Assembly (NCBI RefSeq): GCF_049310885.1
Contig: NZ_JBMDYO010000008.1
Span: forward strand, 1 to 64,000
Length of the DNA stretch: 64,000 nt
Direction of reading: 5' to 3'
Origin: CAYZJV01 sp049310885
Lineage (GTDB): Bacteria > Spirochaetota > Spirochaetia > Sphaerochaetales > Sphaerochaetaceae
The position numbers were made by a program, and so were the translations under genes. The notes beneath the pieces are model-generated. The model saw nothing but the letters and a program-made list of their open reading frames with translations, was not told the DNA's origin and ran no database searches. Positions 50,298 through 60,204 of this stretch are shown in pieces (the stretch's first letter is position 1; each line of letters opens with the position of its first letter).

Positions 50298-51851
50298 ATG
50301 CCTTCAAAGGATTCCAAAACCCCGGAAAAGGACGAAGCAAAAGTCGTCAAATTCAAAGCTGGTGAAGATACCGGTTCCAGTGTCGCAAAGAAGAAAGGTG
50401 GTGTCACCTTAACGCAAATCATTACCTATGTGATACTTGGGTTGCTTGCGATAGTACTTGTGGCAGGTGTCTTTCCATCCTTCGGGACGCAGGGCTCAGC
50501 AACAAGTATTCAATTCGGTAGCTATGATGGCACACCGATAGAATTCTCATTCGGAAACTATTTCTATCAGCAATACCAAACCCAAGCTCAACAAAATAGG
50601 GGCTCTGGAGACTCTGCTGCTTATCAAATATGGCGTGCTGCATTCGAGAGTACGGTTTTCCATACTGCTGTTACCAAGATGGCTGAACGGGCAGGAATCA
50701 GAGTTGTAGATGAGACGTTGAATAAGGCAATCATCGATAGTGGTGCTTATGATAAGGATGGAAAGTTCGATGTAGGCACGTATGAGAAGGCTAGTGTGGA
50801 GAGTAAAAACCAACTCAAGACCCAGTATGAGCAAAACCTACCGGTCCAGATGGTTATGGAGGATGTCGCTACGGTTTTATCTTCCCCTGCTGAGATGGAT
50901 TATATTGTTGCCATGGGAGATTCAGCCAGATCGTTCGAATATGTCGCTTTCGATTCTTCTACCTATCCTGATGACTTGGCTCGTGAATATGCAATGGCGA
51001 ATCCTGCTCTTTTCACACTGATCGATGTCTCGGTAATTACCGTATCAGATCGTGAGACAGCTGAGACATTGAGAGCTTCGATCGTAGATGGTGATATTAC
51101 CTTTGAAGAAGCTGCACGCACCGACTCTATCGATGGTTTCTCTGAAGAAGGAGGTCGTGCAGGAATTTGGTATCTTCATGAACTCCAGGGAAATTTCGCT
51201 AACCCTGAAGAGGTCAATGCACTCTTTTCGACTGCAGAAGGTACCGTTTCCACTGTATATGACGCTCCAGGCGGGGCTGCATTCTATCGGGTAGAGAAAA
51301 AGCCGTTCCTTGCCGATTTCGAAGACAAGGAAGTATTATCTGATGTTAAGAATTATATAGGTACCAATGATGCGGCAGTGATTTCTGCTTATTTGGAGCA
51401 GGAAGCTCAAGAATTTTCCCAGCTTGCTGCCTCAAGCTCTGACTTCGTTACGGCAGCTACTGATGCCGGCTATGAGGTTGTGAGTGTGGAAGCTACTCCT
51501 GCCAATATCGGAGGATCCAATTATCTCACCGGTTTCTCCTATACCGATCCAGCTGGACATCTTAATAGACTTGCAAATGACAATGAGGCTATGGGAACTC
51601 TCTACTCTCTTGAAGTAGGATCGGTTTCCGAACCACTTGCTTCGGGGGATATTTTTGTCGTAGCCAAGGTTGTGCAAGAGACTCCCATGGATGAGGAGAC
51701 AAGAGACTATTTGAAATTGGTCTATCCCTACATGAGTCAGTCGCAGAGTCAACAGGATTTGGTCCAATCAATATTCACCTCAGAAAAGTTTGAAGATGAT
51801 TTCCTGATGAGTTTCATGGAAAATATCATGGGAATTGAAGGGGATAATTAA
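50298..51851 (+). CDS. Membrane-anchored SurA/PpiD-like peptidyl-prolyl isomerase
   Basis: A 517-residue protein with a polar cytoplasmic head (1-38), one membrane segment (about 39-59) and a large periplasmic part. The latter has a SurA N-terminal-like helical region (AFESTVFHTAVTKMAERAGIRVVDETLNKAI) and a parvulin-like core (VITVSDRETAETLRASIVDGDITFEEAARTDSID, then GGRAGIWYLHEL). PpiD-type anchors assist folding of exported proteins. The ATG at 50298 has AGAGG; the reading frame continues upstream only by running through the tRNA. Parvulin active-site residues are not all clear, so the activity is uncertain. Confidence 0.82.
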   Translation: MPSKDSKTPEKDEAKVVKFKAGEDTGSSVAKKKGGVTLTQIITYVILGLLAIVLVAGVFPSFGTQGSATSIQFGSYDGTPIEFSFGNYFYQQYQTQAQQNRGSGDSAAYQIWRAAFESTVFHTAVTKMAERAGIRVVDETLNKAIIDSGAYDKDGKFDVGTYEKASVESKNQLKTQYEQNLPVQMVMEDVATVLSSPAEMDYIVAMGDSARSFEYVAFDSSTYPDDLAREYAMANPALFTLIDVSVITVSDRETAETLRASIVDGDITFEEAARTDSIDGFSEEGGRAGIWYLHELQGNFANPEEVNALFSTAEGTVSTVYDAPGGAAFYRVEKKPFLADFEDKEVLSDVKNYIGTNDAAVISAYLEQEAQEFSQLAASSSDFVTAATDAGYEVVSVEATPANIGGSNYLTGFSYTDPAGHLNRLANDNEAMGTLYSLEVGSVSEPLASGDIFVVAKVVQETPMDEETRDYLKLVYPYMSQSQSQQDLVQSIFTSEKFEDDFLMSFMENIMGIEGDN

Positions 51852-51937
51852 TTCCCAAAAAAAATAAGGACAGCAGAGCTATGATTAGGGAACCGATCTC
51901 TATTAACGATGCTCATGTTACTTCTGATTGAAAATAT

Positions 51938-51972
51938 ACTCCTGTCGGATGGGTCCGGCGGGAGTTTTTTAT
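51938..51972 (+). terminator. Terminator of the PpiD-like gene
   Basis: An 11-pair stem (51938-51948 with 51955-51965, G-T pairs included), a 6-base loop and TTTTTT. It ends 87 to 120 bases past the stop; the intervening stretch holds no gene I can see. Confidence 0.9.
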
Positions 51973-52000
51973 TGACTATCGGTTGCCAATAGGGGCCGCT

Positions 52001-52837
52001 ATGGATACACTGATACCCGAGAGGTATATGATGAAATCACCGAAAGAACTCTCTCTAGAAAAGAAACTTCTTGAGGCTTTAGATCCAACTACACCTCCAG
52101 GGATCATCGCCTCATTATTAATCCATGATGAAGAAATCCAAATGATGCAAGACTATGCCAATAGTGTCTCCATTGTTCGCTTGGGATTCAATGATCATGG
52201 ACCTGTTCATATGCGACAGGTAGCACGAAATGCGGTCAAGATGATGCATCTTTTAAAAGATGGCGGCATCCAAGGAAGTTTAGAGCATGATAAGGTAGGC
52301 TCCTTCGAGGATTCTCTGTCTGCGGTTGTCCTAGCAAGCTTTCTCCATGATTTGGGTATGGCTATAGGCCGACAAGATCATGAATTGCTTAGTGCGACTC
52401 TCGCTTCGCCCATCATCACAAGAATATTAGAGTCAGCATATCCTGATGATATCAAGAAGAGGGTAGTAATCAGGTCCCTTACTCTTGAAGGAATTGTCGG
52501 GCATATGGCAACGAGAAGGATCCACAGCATTGAGGCTGGAGTGATTCTTCTAGCCGATGGTTGTGATATGGAAAAAGGAAGGGCAAGGATTCCGCTTGCT
52601 TTAAACACCGAGCCAAAGATTGGGGATATCCATAAGTATTCTGCAAATTCAATCGAGAAGGTGACAATTCAAAAGGGAGTTGAAAAACCTATCAGGATAA
52701 TCGTTGAGATGTCCGCTGAAGTGGGGTTCTTCCAAATTGAAGAGGTACTTCTTCCAAAGGTAAACTCCAGTCCAGTAAAGCCGTTTGTTGAGTTATTGGC
52801 AGGAGTTGTAGGTCAAGAAAAAAAACAGTATCTGTAG
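52001..52837 (+). CDS. HD-domain metal-dependent phosphohydrolase
   Basis: A 278-residue HD-superfamily protein. Metal ligands are in FNDHGPVHMRQV (H66, H70), FLHDLGM (HD at 116-117) and a later Asp in LLADGCDMEKGR. Such proteins cleave phosphate bonds in nucleotides or cyclic nucleotides. A helical N-terminal part precedes the domain. The ATG at 52001 follows AGGGG; in-frame starts further up lie in the terminator. The PfkB kinase starts 16 bases after it, so the two are co-transcribed. The substrate is unknown. Confidence 0.82.
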   Translation: MDTLIPERYMMKSPKELSLEKKLLEALDPTTPPGIIASLLIHDEEIQMMQDYANSVSIVRLGFNDHGPVHMRQVARNAVKMMHLLKDGGIQGSLEHDKVGSFEDSLSAVVLASFLHDLGMAIGRQDHELLSATLASPIITRILESAYPDDIKKRVVIRSLTLEGIVGHMATRRIHSIEAGVILLADGCDMEKGRARIPLALNTEPKIGDIHKYSANSIEKVTIQKGVEKPIRIIVEMSAEVGFFQIEEVLLPKVNSSPVKPFVELLAGVVGQEKKQYL

Positions 52838-52853
52838 CATACGGGAGGTAGTG

Positions 52854-53795
52854 ATGATTGCGATATTAGGAGAGGCTTTGATTGATTTGATTGGAGGGGA
52901 AGGTAAGGACGACCAGCCCTGTTTTTACCATTACGCTGGTGGCTGTGCACTGAATGCGGCTACGGCTGCTGCAAGATTGGAATCCGATGTATTATACATT
53001 GGAAGACTTTCTGCAGATATGTTCGGTAAACAGATGCAATCCTATTTCAGAGCGAATAATGTAAAACTGATTGACGAATTTTGTGACGTAACGGAAAACT
53101 CGATGATTGGTTTCGCGAAATTAGACGAACATGGAGCAGCTTCCTATGTATTCTATAGCGAGGGAACTACCGTTACAAAACTAGGTGTACAAGACATCAC
53201 GAGAGTTCTCAATAGCCATCCTGAAATTGCATATCTTCATGTTGGATCGGTTTCTATTGCCCTAGAAGACTCGGGGAACAAGATTTTAGATGCTCTTAGG
53301 ACTACAAAGAATCTTCCATTTGTATTCTTCGATCCTAACGTAAGGCCTACGGTAATCCAAGATTTTGATTCATACAGAAAACGGGTTCTGGAGATAGTAA
53401 AGCTTTCCTCTTTGGTAAAACTATCACATGAGGATCTTGCACTAATCTATCCAGATCGTTCGATCGAAGAGGGCGTTCAGGCTATCTTAGATTTAGGTGC
53501 TTCACAAGTGATCTTAACTAAAGGAAAAGACGGCCTACAATGGTGCACAAACAATGGTCTGGATGTTTCGGTACCTGCAATCGACAACCCGATAGTAGAT
53601 ACAGTTGGTGCTGGAGACACCGTAAGTGGTGCAATCTTGACCTACCTCGAGGAGCACTCGATTGGGAGAGGTGATTCAATTACTGAAGCCCAAGCGAAAG
53701 AGGCAATGGAGTTTGCAGCATTAGCTGCAGCGGTGACTACTTCTAGGAAAGGAGCGAATCCTCCTAAACGTAGTGAAGTTGGTTCTGTCCGTTAG
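52854..53795 (+). CDS. PfkB-family sugar kinase, fructokinase-like
   Basis: A 313-residue PfkB/ribokinase-family kinase. It has ILGEALIDLIGG and YAGGCALNAATAAARLE near the N-terminus (substrate-binding Gly pair) and DTVGAGDTVSGAIL (signature 2 with the catalytic Asp) near 247-260. The EALIDLI opening is typical of bacterial fructokinases. GGGAGG favours the ATG at 52854 over an adjacent GTG. Its stop overlaps the convergent GGDEF gene by 4 bases. Substrate specificity is a prediction only. Confidence 0.86.
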   Translation: MIAILGEALIDLIGGEGKDDQPCFYHYAGGCALNAATAAARLESDVLYIGRLSADMFGKQMQSYFRANNVKLIDEFCDVTENSMIGFAKLDEHGAASYVFYSEGTTVTKLGVQDITRVLNSHPEIAYLHVGSVSIALEDSGNKILDALRTTKNLPFVFFDPNVRPTVIQDFDSYRKRVLEIVKLSSLVKLSHEDLALIYPDRSIEEGVQAILDLGASQVILTKGKDGLQWCTNNGLDVSVPAIDNPIVDTVGAGDTVSGAILTYLEEHSIGRGDSITEAQAKEAMEFAALAAAVTTSRKGANPPKRSEVGSVR

Positions 53796-56173
53796 CATCT
53801 CCCTCGTTTAGCGAAGGAATAACCATTTTTTCCTCCATTTTTGACTACATAAAGTGCATGGTCAGCACTTGTGTACAGCTCAGTAAATGTTTCTCCGTCT
53901 TGTGGATATTTGGCTATGCCGATGCTGCAAGGCAGATTATCTTTCCTGAGATTGTCAATCAAGACATTAATTTTTACCTCCAAGCGTTCCATATCGGTAA
54001 AATTTATCAGACATACAGCAAATTCATCACCTCCGAGACGACCGAAGATGTCAGTATTCCTAAAAACTTGTTTTACATGGAGGGCTATAGATTTCAGTAC
54101 TTGATCACCATGTAAGTGTCCAAGAGTGTCGTTGACCTGCTTGAAATTATCCGCATCCAGCATTACCAATACATGCTGGTTTGTGTGGGGTTCGGCAAGA
54201 TCGAGAATCCTAACGACACTAGCCTCGAACCCCCTTCGATTCATTAAACTTGTTAGTGGATCCGTCTGTGATAGACCAATAAGTCTTAGCGCCTCTATCT
54301 TTTCTTCATGTATATCTTGAATTCGTCCTGCGATACGTGCTACTTGGTTTTGATTGTCGAACATAGAAGTGAGAAGAAATCTCGTCCAAATATAAATATG
54401 CTTTTCCTCTTCAACTGCCTTTGAAAGTCGGACTTCAATCTTAGTACCTCTGATTTTTTCTCTAATAACAGTCTTTAGCGTTGCAATAAACCGAACCTTA
54501 TCATCTGGGTGCATATCGTAAAGATCTCCCAAGGAAAGATTGGCATGATTAGGGAAGCCCCTTCCGAACATTCGTATCCAGTTTCTCTCCCGGGAAATGA
54601 AGAGAAACCTGTTTTGCAAAACGCTCCATTCAAAGATTACCTCATCTGTCTGTTCCAATAGAATCCTGTACCTTTCATCACTGGAACGCAACTGTACGAA
54701 AGCTTCATGCATGGCTGTCGCGTCAACAGCCATCCCGTATAATACAGGATTTACACCATCAGACGTATCCTCATGGATCTTAAAAGAGCAGGAAATCCAC
54801 TTGAACCCCGAATCCGATGAAGTCTGATATTCAAAATTCCCCTCTCTCTTGTTTAGAAGAGCATGCTGGATAATCTGTCGAACCATTGGCCTATCATCAG
54901 GATGGACCGTTTCCATAAAACTGTTTCCTGTTACACTGATGAGACTCTCCCTTTTCTCGTATCCTGTCAGCGAGACGAAAGGATCGCTTACGAAGAGGAA
55001 GGTCATAGCCTGATCCAATGTTGTCTTGAATAGTCCTCCTGGAATATGCGTGGTTAACATATCCAATTCGTTGTTCAATCTCCTAAGCTGTTGGGTATCC
55101 TTGGCGACATGATCTATTAATAGGTTGAACGAGTCTGCTATGCTGGAGAATTCTGAATTACCTTCCAGTTCAATATGGTGGAAATAATCATGGTTACGAA
55201 TATGTTCAATACCATTAATCAATTTTTGTATCGGATGACCAATTTGGTTTGAGATAAACTGCAAAGAAAAAATCAGTGCTATGAGGAATAGGAGTGTGAA
55301 AAATAGGAATAGGGGAATACTCTCTAATACAGGAAGATAAATCTCATTTGTAGCTATCCCTGTGAATACCGTCCATCCCAGTTCAGGTATGTACTGGTAT
55401 TGTCCCAGAGATCTTTCTCCATTGAAAGAATACTCGATTGTTCCTCTTTTGTTCTCCATGGTATACGAGGGTTCGATTTTATCAGATAGATCGCTAATAT
55501 TGTCGAAATCCTGGATAGACCAATAGCCTTTATCTGCCATATTCGTAGCAATGATTGAACCATGAGAGTCTATAACCAAGCGAAAAGTACTCTCGAACAT
55601 ACCTGCATCGTGGGCGAGTTCACGTAGATATGAGAGATCCAAGACAGAAATGATCGAACCTTCGAATTCTTCACCCTCGTATAAGGGCATACCCATCATG
55701 ATGTAGACATCTTCGGCAGATTCGGCTGGGGAGGTAATCACGGGAGATACCAGTTTTTGTGTCGGTCCTTTCCTTAGGGAAGTAATGTCCAACATATGGC
55801 TGGACCTAGCTGGATATAGTGGGTCATGGTAAACCAAAATAGTGCGTTCATTATCCTCGACATACAATGCTTTGGTATCTGGATGAACTTCTGTATAATA
55901 CAATAAATTTTCCTGCAAACTGGAATATGCTTGTCGACTTTCAAAGCGGGAGAGGAATGTACTGCTCTCCAAAATAGCGTGCATCTGTACGAACTCATTC
56001 GCGATATAGGTCTGGATCTTACTGGCATAAAGGTCTGCATCATAAGCAACCGTTTCCCTGACGAACGGATCGAATCGAATTATGAATGAGATCATAGCTA
56101 TCAGTATCACTAGAAGAATGGGAATCAAAGAGAAACTGAAAATGATTGTCTGCAGTCTGCGCGTAAAACGCAA
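53792..56173 (-). CDS. Membrane diguanylate cyclase with Cache, HAMP and PAS domains
   Basis: A 793-residue sensor. Order: membrane segment (about 10-32), an extracytoplasmic dCache-like region (about 33-275), a second membrane segment (SIPLFLFFTLLFLIALIFSL), a HAMP-like stretch, two PAS domains (about 375-490 and 500-625), then GGDEF with LGGDEFAVC intact and an inhibitory RNTD (RxxD) just before it. It should make cyclic di-GMP and be product-inhibited. The start is a TTG at 56173 because GGAGG precedes it by 5 bases; the TTG four codons earlier lies within that site. Its end overlaps the PfkB gene. Confidence 0.88.
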   Translation of the reverse strand: MRFTRRLQTIIFSFSLIPILLVILIAMISFIIRFDPFVRETVAYDADLYASKIQTYIANEFVQMHAILESSTFLSRFESRQAYSSLQENLLYYTEVHPDTKALYVEDNERTILVYHDPLYPARSSHMLDITSLRKGPTQKLVSPVITSPAESAEDVYIMMGMPLYEGEEFEGSIISVLDLSYLRELAHDAGMFESTFRLVIDSHGSIIATNMADKGYWSIQDFDNISDLSDKIEPSYTMENKRGTIEYSFNGERSLGQYQYIPELGWTVFTGIATNEIYLPVLESIPLFLFFTLLFLIALIFSLQFISNQIGHPIQKLINGIEHIRNHDYFHHIELEGNSEFSSIADSFNLLIDHVAKDTQQLRRLNNELDMLTTHIPGGLFKTTLDQAMTFLFVSDPFVSLTGYEKRESLISVTGNSFMETVHPDDRPMVRQIIQHALLNKREGNFEYQTSSDSGFKWISCSFKIHEDTSDGVNPVLYGMAVDATAMHEAFVQLRSSDERYRILLEQTDEVIFEWSVLQNRFLFISRERNWIRMFGRGFPNHANLSLGDLYDMHPDDKVRFIATLKTVIREKIRGTKIEVRLSKAVEEEKHIYIWTRFLLTSMFDNQNQVARIAGRIQDIHEEKIEALRLIGLSQTDPLTSLMNRRGFEASVVRILDLAEPHTNQHVLVMLDADNFKQVNDTLGHLHGDQVLKSIALHVKQVFRNTDIFGRLGGDEFAVCLINFTDMERLEVKINVLIDNLRKDNLPCSIGIAKYPQDGETFTELYTSADHALYVVKNGGKNGYSFAKRGRC

Positions 56174-56357
56174 CTTGTCCTCCAAGTCTGTGACGAATTT
56201 TTTGGTGTTTACTAAGTAGTCGGGCTTTATGGTACCACGGGAATTTTCGGCTGTATAGGATAAGCATAAATCGAGTTACGATACTTTAGCTAAAGATATC
56301 CAAACAAGAGCTCGTGTACTATAGCAAATGTCGGTGATGTGCTATAGTTGCGCAGTT

Positions 56358-58193
56358 ATGTTGAAAATAAATAAGAGTATGAGAAATATTGCAATCATTG
56401 CCCACGTAGACCATGGAAAAACTACTTTGGTGGATGGATTGTTCAAGCAGAGTGGACTTTTTGCCAATGGATCTATGGCCGATAGGATTATGGATTCGGG
56501 TGCTCTGGAGAGGGAACGGGGAATTACGATAAGTGCAAAGAACTGTTCAGTCGATTGGAAAGATGTAAAAATTAATATCATTGATACTCCAGGACACGCT
56601 GACTTCGGTGGAGAGGTCGAACGTGGCCTTTCTATGGTGGATGGTGTAGTCCTGCTAGTTGATGCAGCCGAAGGACCATTGCCCCAAACAAGATTTGTAC
56701 TTCAAAAAGCATTGAATCTCCATTTGTCGGTAATTATCGTTATAAACAAAGTCGATCGACAGGATGCAAGACCCCAAGAGGTACTTGAAGAGGTTTACGA
56801 CCTCCTTCTAGAGTTGCATCCTGATGAATCCATGCTAGAGGTTCCTGTTCTCTACTGCATTGGCCGTGAAGGAACTTGCGGGCTTGAGCCCAATGAGCTC
56901 GATGGTAATCTTCATGCTCTCCTAGATGCCATGTTATCTAAAATCCCAGGTCCCACCTACGATGATGAGGAACCATTCCAAATGCTCGTCTCTGATCTTG
57001 GATATAGTGATTTCTTGGGAAGGTTAGCAATCGGTAAAGTCGTCAATGGAACTGCTACGAAGAATGATTCTCTTGTATGTGTTGGAGCCGACAATATTAG
57101 GATTCCACTGCGTGTTACCAGATTGCAGTGTTATCACGGTCCAACCTTCACTGAAACCGAATCGGTCGGACCGGGCGATATAGTCGTTCTCTCAGGTGTA
57201 GAGAAGGTCTCAATCGGTGATACCATTTGTACACGCGATTACCCGAAAGCCCTTCCAAGGATAACGGTAGATGAACCGACAGTCGCCATGCAATTTAGTA
57301 AAAATATCTCCCCTCTAGCGGGAAAAGAGGGGACTTTCGTACAGTCTACCAAGATCTATGAACGATTGCAGAAAGAAGCTCTGCAGAATGTCTCTATTCG
57401 TGTAGAAAAGAGTGGTGAGGATGACTCTATCATGGTTAAAGGAAGAGGAGAATTCCAACTTGCTATCATTGTGGAATCCATGAGGAGAGAGGGGTTCGAG
57501 CTTTGTGTCGGTAGACCTACTATCATTTTTAAAGAGGATGAGAACGGGAAAAAGCTTGAGCCGATTGAATTTCTAAGAGTCGATTGTCCTGAGTCATATA
57601 GTGGCATCGTCATGGAAAAACTGGCTAAGCGGAAGGGTCAAATGCTTGATATTACGTATGATTCCGATAGTCGTGTAACTATGCGATTCGAAATTCCTTC
57701 TAGAGCACTGATCGGTTATAGAGATGAATTCCTTACCGATACGAAGGGGACCGGTATCATGCATGCTGTACTAAAAGGCTATGAAGCCTATAGGGGCGAT
57801 TTTCCCGATAGATTTTCCGGTTCTCTGGTCTCAGATAGGGCTGGGAATGCTGTTCCCTATGCTCTGTTCGGCTTGGAACCACGGGGAAGGTTGTTTGTCC
57901 GACCGGGAGATCCAGTCTACGAAGGTATGCTGATTGGAGAACATAACAGGGAAGTCGATCTGGCTGTGAATCCGACAAGAACCAAGAAATTGACGAATAT
58001 GCGGGCATCGGGAAAAGATGAAGCAGTCATTCTGACTCCTATTTCTACCATGAGCCTCGAACAAGCTATCAGATTCATTAAAGATGATGAACTAGTTGAG
58101 GTTACACCAAAATCAATCCGTCTGTGTAAGAAGATACTCAACGGTCAACAACGTAAGATATATGAGAGTCGGGGGTATATGCCTACTATGTAA
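56358..58193 (+). CDS. typA: Ribosome-associated GTPase BipA/TypA
   Basis: A 611-residue translational GTPase that aids ribosome assembly and stress growth. G1 AHVDHGKTT, G2 region RERGIT, G3 DTPGHADFGGEV and G4 NKVDR are present, then the EF-G-like domains and the BipA C-terminal domain (GRLFVRPGDPVYEGMLIGEHNR). A start at 56358 gives seven residues before the conserved RNIAIIAHVD, as in other TypA proteins; ATG 56379 is an alternative. A TATAGT (56343-56348) lies so close that the message may be leaderless. Its end overlaps rbsK by 8 bases. Confidence 0.94.
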   Translation: MLKINKSMRNIAIIAHVDHGKTTLVDGLFKQSGLFANGSMADRIMDSGALERERGITISAKNCSVDWKDVKINIIDTPGHADFGGEVERGLSMVDGVVLLVDAAEGPLPQTRFVLQKALNLHLSVIIVINKVDRQDARPQEVLEEVYDLLLELHPDESMLEVPVLYCIGREGTCGLEPNELDGNLHALLDAMLSKIPGPTYDDEEPFQMLVSDLGYSDFLGRLAIGKVVNGTATKNDSLVCVGADNIRIPLRVTRLQCYHGPTFTETESVGPGDIVVLSGVEKVSIGDTICTRDYPKALPRITVDEPTVAMQFSKNISPLAGKEGTFVQSTKIYERLQKEALQNVSIRVEKSGEDDSIMVKGRGEFQLAIIVESMRREGFELCVGRPTIIFKEDENGKKLEPIEFLRVDCPESYSGIVMEKLAKRKGQMLDITYDSDSRVTMRFEIPSRALIGYRDEFLTDTKGTGIMHAVLKGYEAYRGDFPDRFSGSLVSDRAGNAVPYALFGLEPRGRLFVRPGDPVYEGMLIGEHNREVDLAVNPTRTKKLTNMRASGKDEAVILTPISTMSLEQAIRFIKDDELVEVTPKSIRLCKKILNGQQRKIYESRGYMPTM

Positions 58194-59088
58194 GGGTGTA
58201 GGATTCCAATATCCCGAAATCCTGCGGGGTCGGGATGGAATCCATGGCACCATTTCTCATGACAGTAATACTAGAAGCTGCACTCGCACTGGCAAGAGCC
58301 TCTTCAACAGTAGAACCTTTTGCAATATTGGCGATATAACAACCAATGAAGGTGTCCCCTGCTGCCGTAGTATCCACTACAGGAACATTCCAAGTTCCGT
58401 GACTGTGGCGGATATGCTTTCCTCGACCAAATCGGGCACCAGCGCCACCAAGAGTAATGATGAAATCAGAATCCGGATAATTTGCGGTTAGGTATTCCAT
58501 TGCCTCGGTTGGATCAGCCAATCCCGATAAACCTTCTGCTTCAACCTCGTTCAACACGAATAGAGAGATTCTGCCAAGTGGTAGATCTCCTACAGTCTTA
58601 TCGAAAGGAGCAGGATTGAAGCAAATCTTCAAACCTTTATTTGAGGATTGAGTGATAATGTACGATAAATTATTAATCTCATTCTGAAGTATCACCCAAT
58701 CACCGCTATCGAACTGGTCTATGACTTGATCGATCTCTTTCTCGGTGAATTCTTTATTTGCTCCAGCATAGAGGACGATAGAATTCTGTCCATCTGAAGC
58801 TACCTGGATTAGAGCTTGTCCTGTAGGTGTATCTCCAACGGTCATAAGGTTGGTTCTAACTCCCATGCTTTCAAGTTTATCCTTGATCCATAATCCATCT
58901 GGACCAATCTTGCCAGCATGAAAGATCTCATGTTGTCCAGCCTTGGCAACCGCTACAGATTGGTTTGCACCTTTGCCTCCAGTGGAACGTGTCATGGAAG
59001 TGCTTCCAATGGTCTCTCCAGGTTTGACAATATGATCAACCGAGAAAACGATATCTATATTCGTTGAACCAAAATTCAGTATACGCAT
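58186..59088 (-). CDS. rbsK: Ribokinase
   Basis: A 300-residue PfkB-family kinase that phosphorylates D-ribose. It has GSTNIDIVFSVDHIVKPGET at the N-terminus, STGGKGANQSVAVAKAG (substrate-binding), and DTTAAGDTFIGCYIA with the catalytic Asp near 238-251. All are typical of RbsK. The ATG at 59088 follows AGGAG, but both sit in the 3' arm of an 11-base perfect hairpin (59088-59133), so translation is probably restrained. It is 67 bases after asnA on the same strand; its end overlaps the convergent typA. Confidence 0.92.
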   Translation of the reverse strand: MRILNFGSTNIDIVFSVDHIVKPGETIGSTSMTRSTGGKGANQSVAVAKAGQHEIFHAGKIGPDGLWIKDKLESMGVRTNLMTVGDTPTGQALIQVASDGQNSIVLYAGANKEFTEKEIDQVIDQFDSGDWVILQNEINNLSYIITQSSNKGLKICFNPAPFDKTVGDLPLGRISLFVLNEVEAEGLSGLADPTEAMEYLTANYPDSDFIITLGGAGARFGRGKHIRHSHGTWNVPVVDTTAAGDTFIGCYIANIAKGSTVEEALASASAASSITVMRNGAMDSIPTPQDFGILESYTLT

Positions 59089-59133
59089 TCCAGCTCCTCC
59101 ATGTACTGTTTCGATTGATTGTAGGAGCTGGAA
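59088..59133 (-). promoter_or_regulatory. Hairpin masking the rbsK ribosome site and start
   Basis: On the minus-strand RNA, TTCCAGCTCCT (59133-59123) pairs perfectly with AGGAGCTGGAA (59098-59088) across a 24-base loop. The 3' arm holds the AGGAG ribosome site, and its last base is the A of the ATG. No T-run follows, so it is not a terminator. It could be opened by temperature, a protein, ribosomes leaving asnA, or a ligand. Confidence 0.7.
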
Positions 59134-59155
59134 AGCCAAAGGTCAATACAATACA

Positions 59156-60193
59156 TTATAGTAAGTTTACGCCATGCGATGCAGCTTCTTGGTGAATCTG
59201 TTCTGGCCAGACAGAAGCTTGAACCTCTCCGATATGGGCTTTCTTGAGAAGTACCATACAGATTCTGGATTGGCCGATTCCTCCTCCAATAGTTTGGGGA
59301 AATTCACCTTTTAATAAACGTTTGTGCCAGTAAAGGTTACTCCTTTCACTATTGTTTCGCATATCTAGCTGCCTGAGAAGGGATTGTTGATCTACCCTGA
59401 TTCCCATTGAGGACAATTCCAGCGAATCTTGTCGAACTGAATCCCAAACAATAATGTCCCCATTCAAGCCATAACGGTTCTCCCCAGTAGGAGTGGACCA
59501 ATCGTCATAGTCGGGCGCTCTTCCACCATGTAAGACACCATCAGCAAGAGGATGTCCAATTCCTATGAGGAATATCGCTCCATATTTTTCAGCGAGAATC
59601 TTTTCCCTTTCGACTGGCGTCAGGTTGGGGTACAATTCGTATGCTTCTTCTGAGTGGATGAATGTAATCTCCTCAGGGAGAGAAGGTGTACAAGCAGGAA
59701 ACATTTCACCTACAAGGAATTCTGTCCTCTTTAGAGCTCCATAAATCTTGGTGACCACAGTCTTAAGAAATTCAAGATTCCGTTGGTTATCTTGCATTAC
59801 CATTTCCCAATCCCATTGGTCAACATAGATCGAATGGATAGCATCGATGTCGTCATCAGGTCTTATGGCATTCATGTCGGTATAGAGACCGGTATTAGGA
59901 GTGAACCCATAGTCTGCAAGTGCCATTCTCTTCCATTTTGCGAGAGAATGAACAATTTCCATATCGAGATTATTCATATTCTTGACTGGAAAGGAGACTG
60001 GACGTTCTATGCCGTTGAGGTCATCGTTGATACCAGATCCTTTGGGTACAAAGAGTGGGCTGGTTACGCGAGATAGATAAAGCTCTCCAGATAATTCTCT
60101 CTCAAAGGTGTCTTTAACGAATTTGATGGCTTTTTCGGTATGTTTCTGATCCATCAATGGTTTGTAGGTTTTTGGAAATTGGGGGGCGATCAT
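59156..60193 (-). CDS. asnA: Ammonia-dependent asparagine synthetase
   Basis: A 345-residue class II synthetase-like enzyme that makes asparagine from aspartate and ammonia with ATP. Visible are ELYLSRVTSPLFVPKGSGINDDLNG, ERPVSFPVK, SIYVDQWDWE and GGGIGQSRICMVLL at the C-terminus, all typical of AsnA. AAGGAGG precedes the ATG. It follows the glutamine-dependent AsnB gene by 11 bases, so both asparagine routes are co-expressed. Its stop is 23 bases before the rbsK hairpin. Confidence 0.95.
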   Translation of the reverse strand: MIAPQFPKTYKPLMDQKHTEKAIKFVKDTFERELSGELYLSRVTSPLFVPKGSGINDDLNGIERPVSFPVKNMNNLDMEIVHSLAKWKRMALADYGFTPNTGLYTDMNAIRPDDDIDAIHSIYVDQWDWEMVMQDNQRNLEFLKTVVTKIYGALKRTEFLVGEMFPACTPSLPEEITFIHSEEAYELYPNLTPVEREKILAEKYGAIFLIGIGHPLADGVLHGGRAPDYDDWSTPTGENRYGLNGDIIVWDSVRQDSLELSSMGIRVDQQSLLRQLDMRNNSERSNLYWHKRLLKGEFPQTIGGGIGQSRICMVLLKKAHIGEVQASVWPEQIHQEAASHGVNLL

Positions 60194-60204
60194 GGTAGTC
60201 CTCC

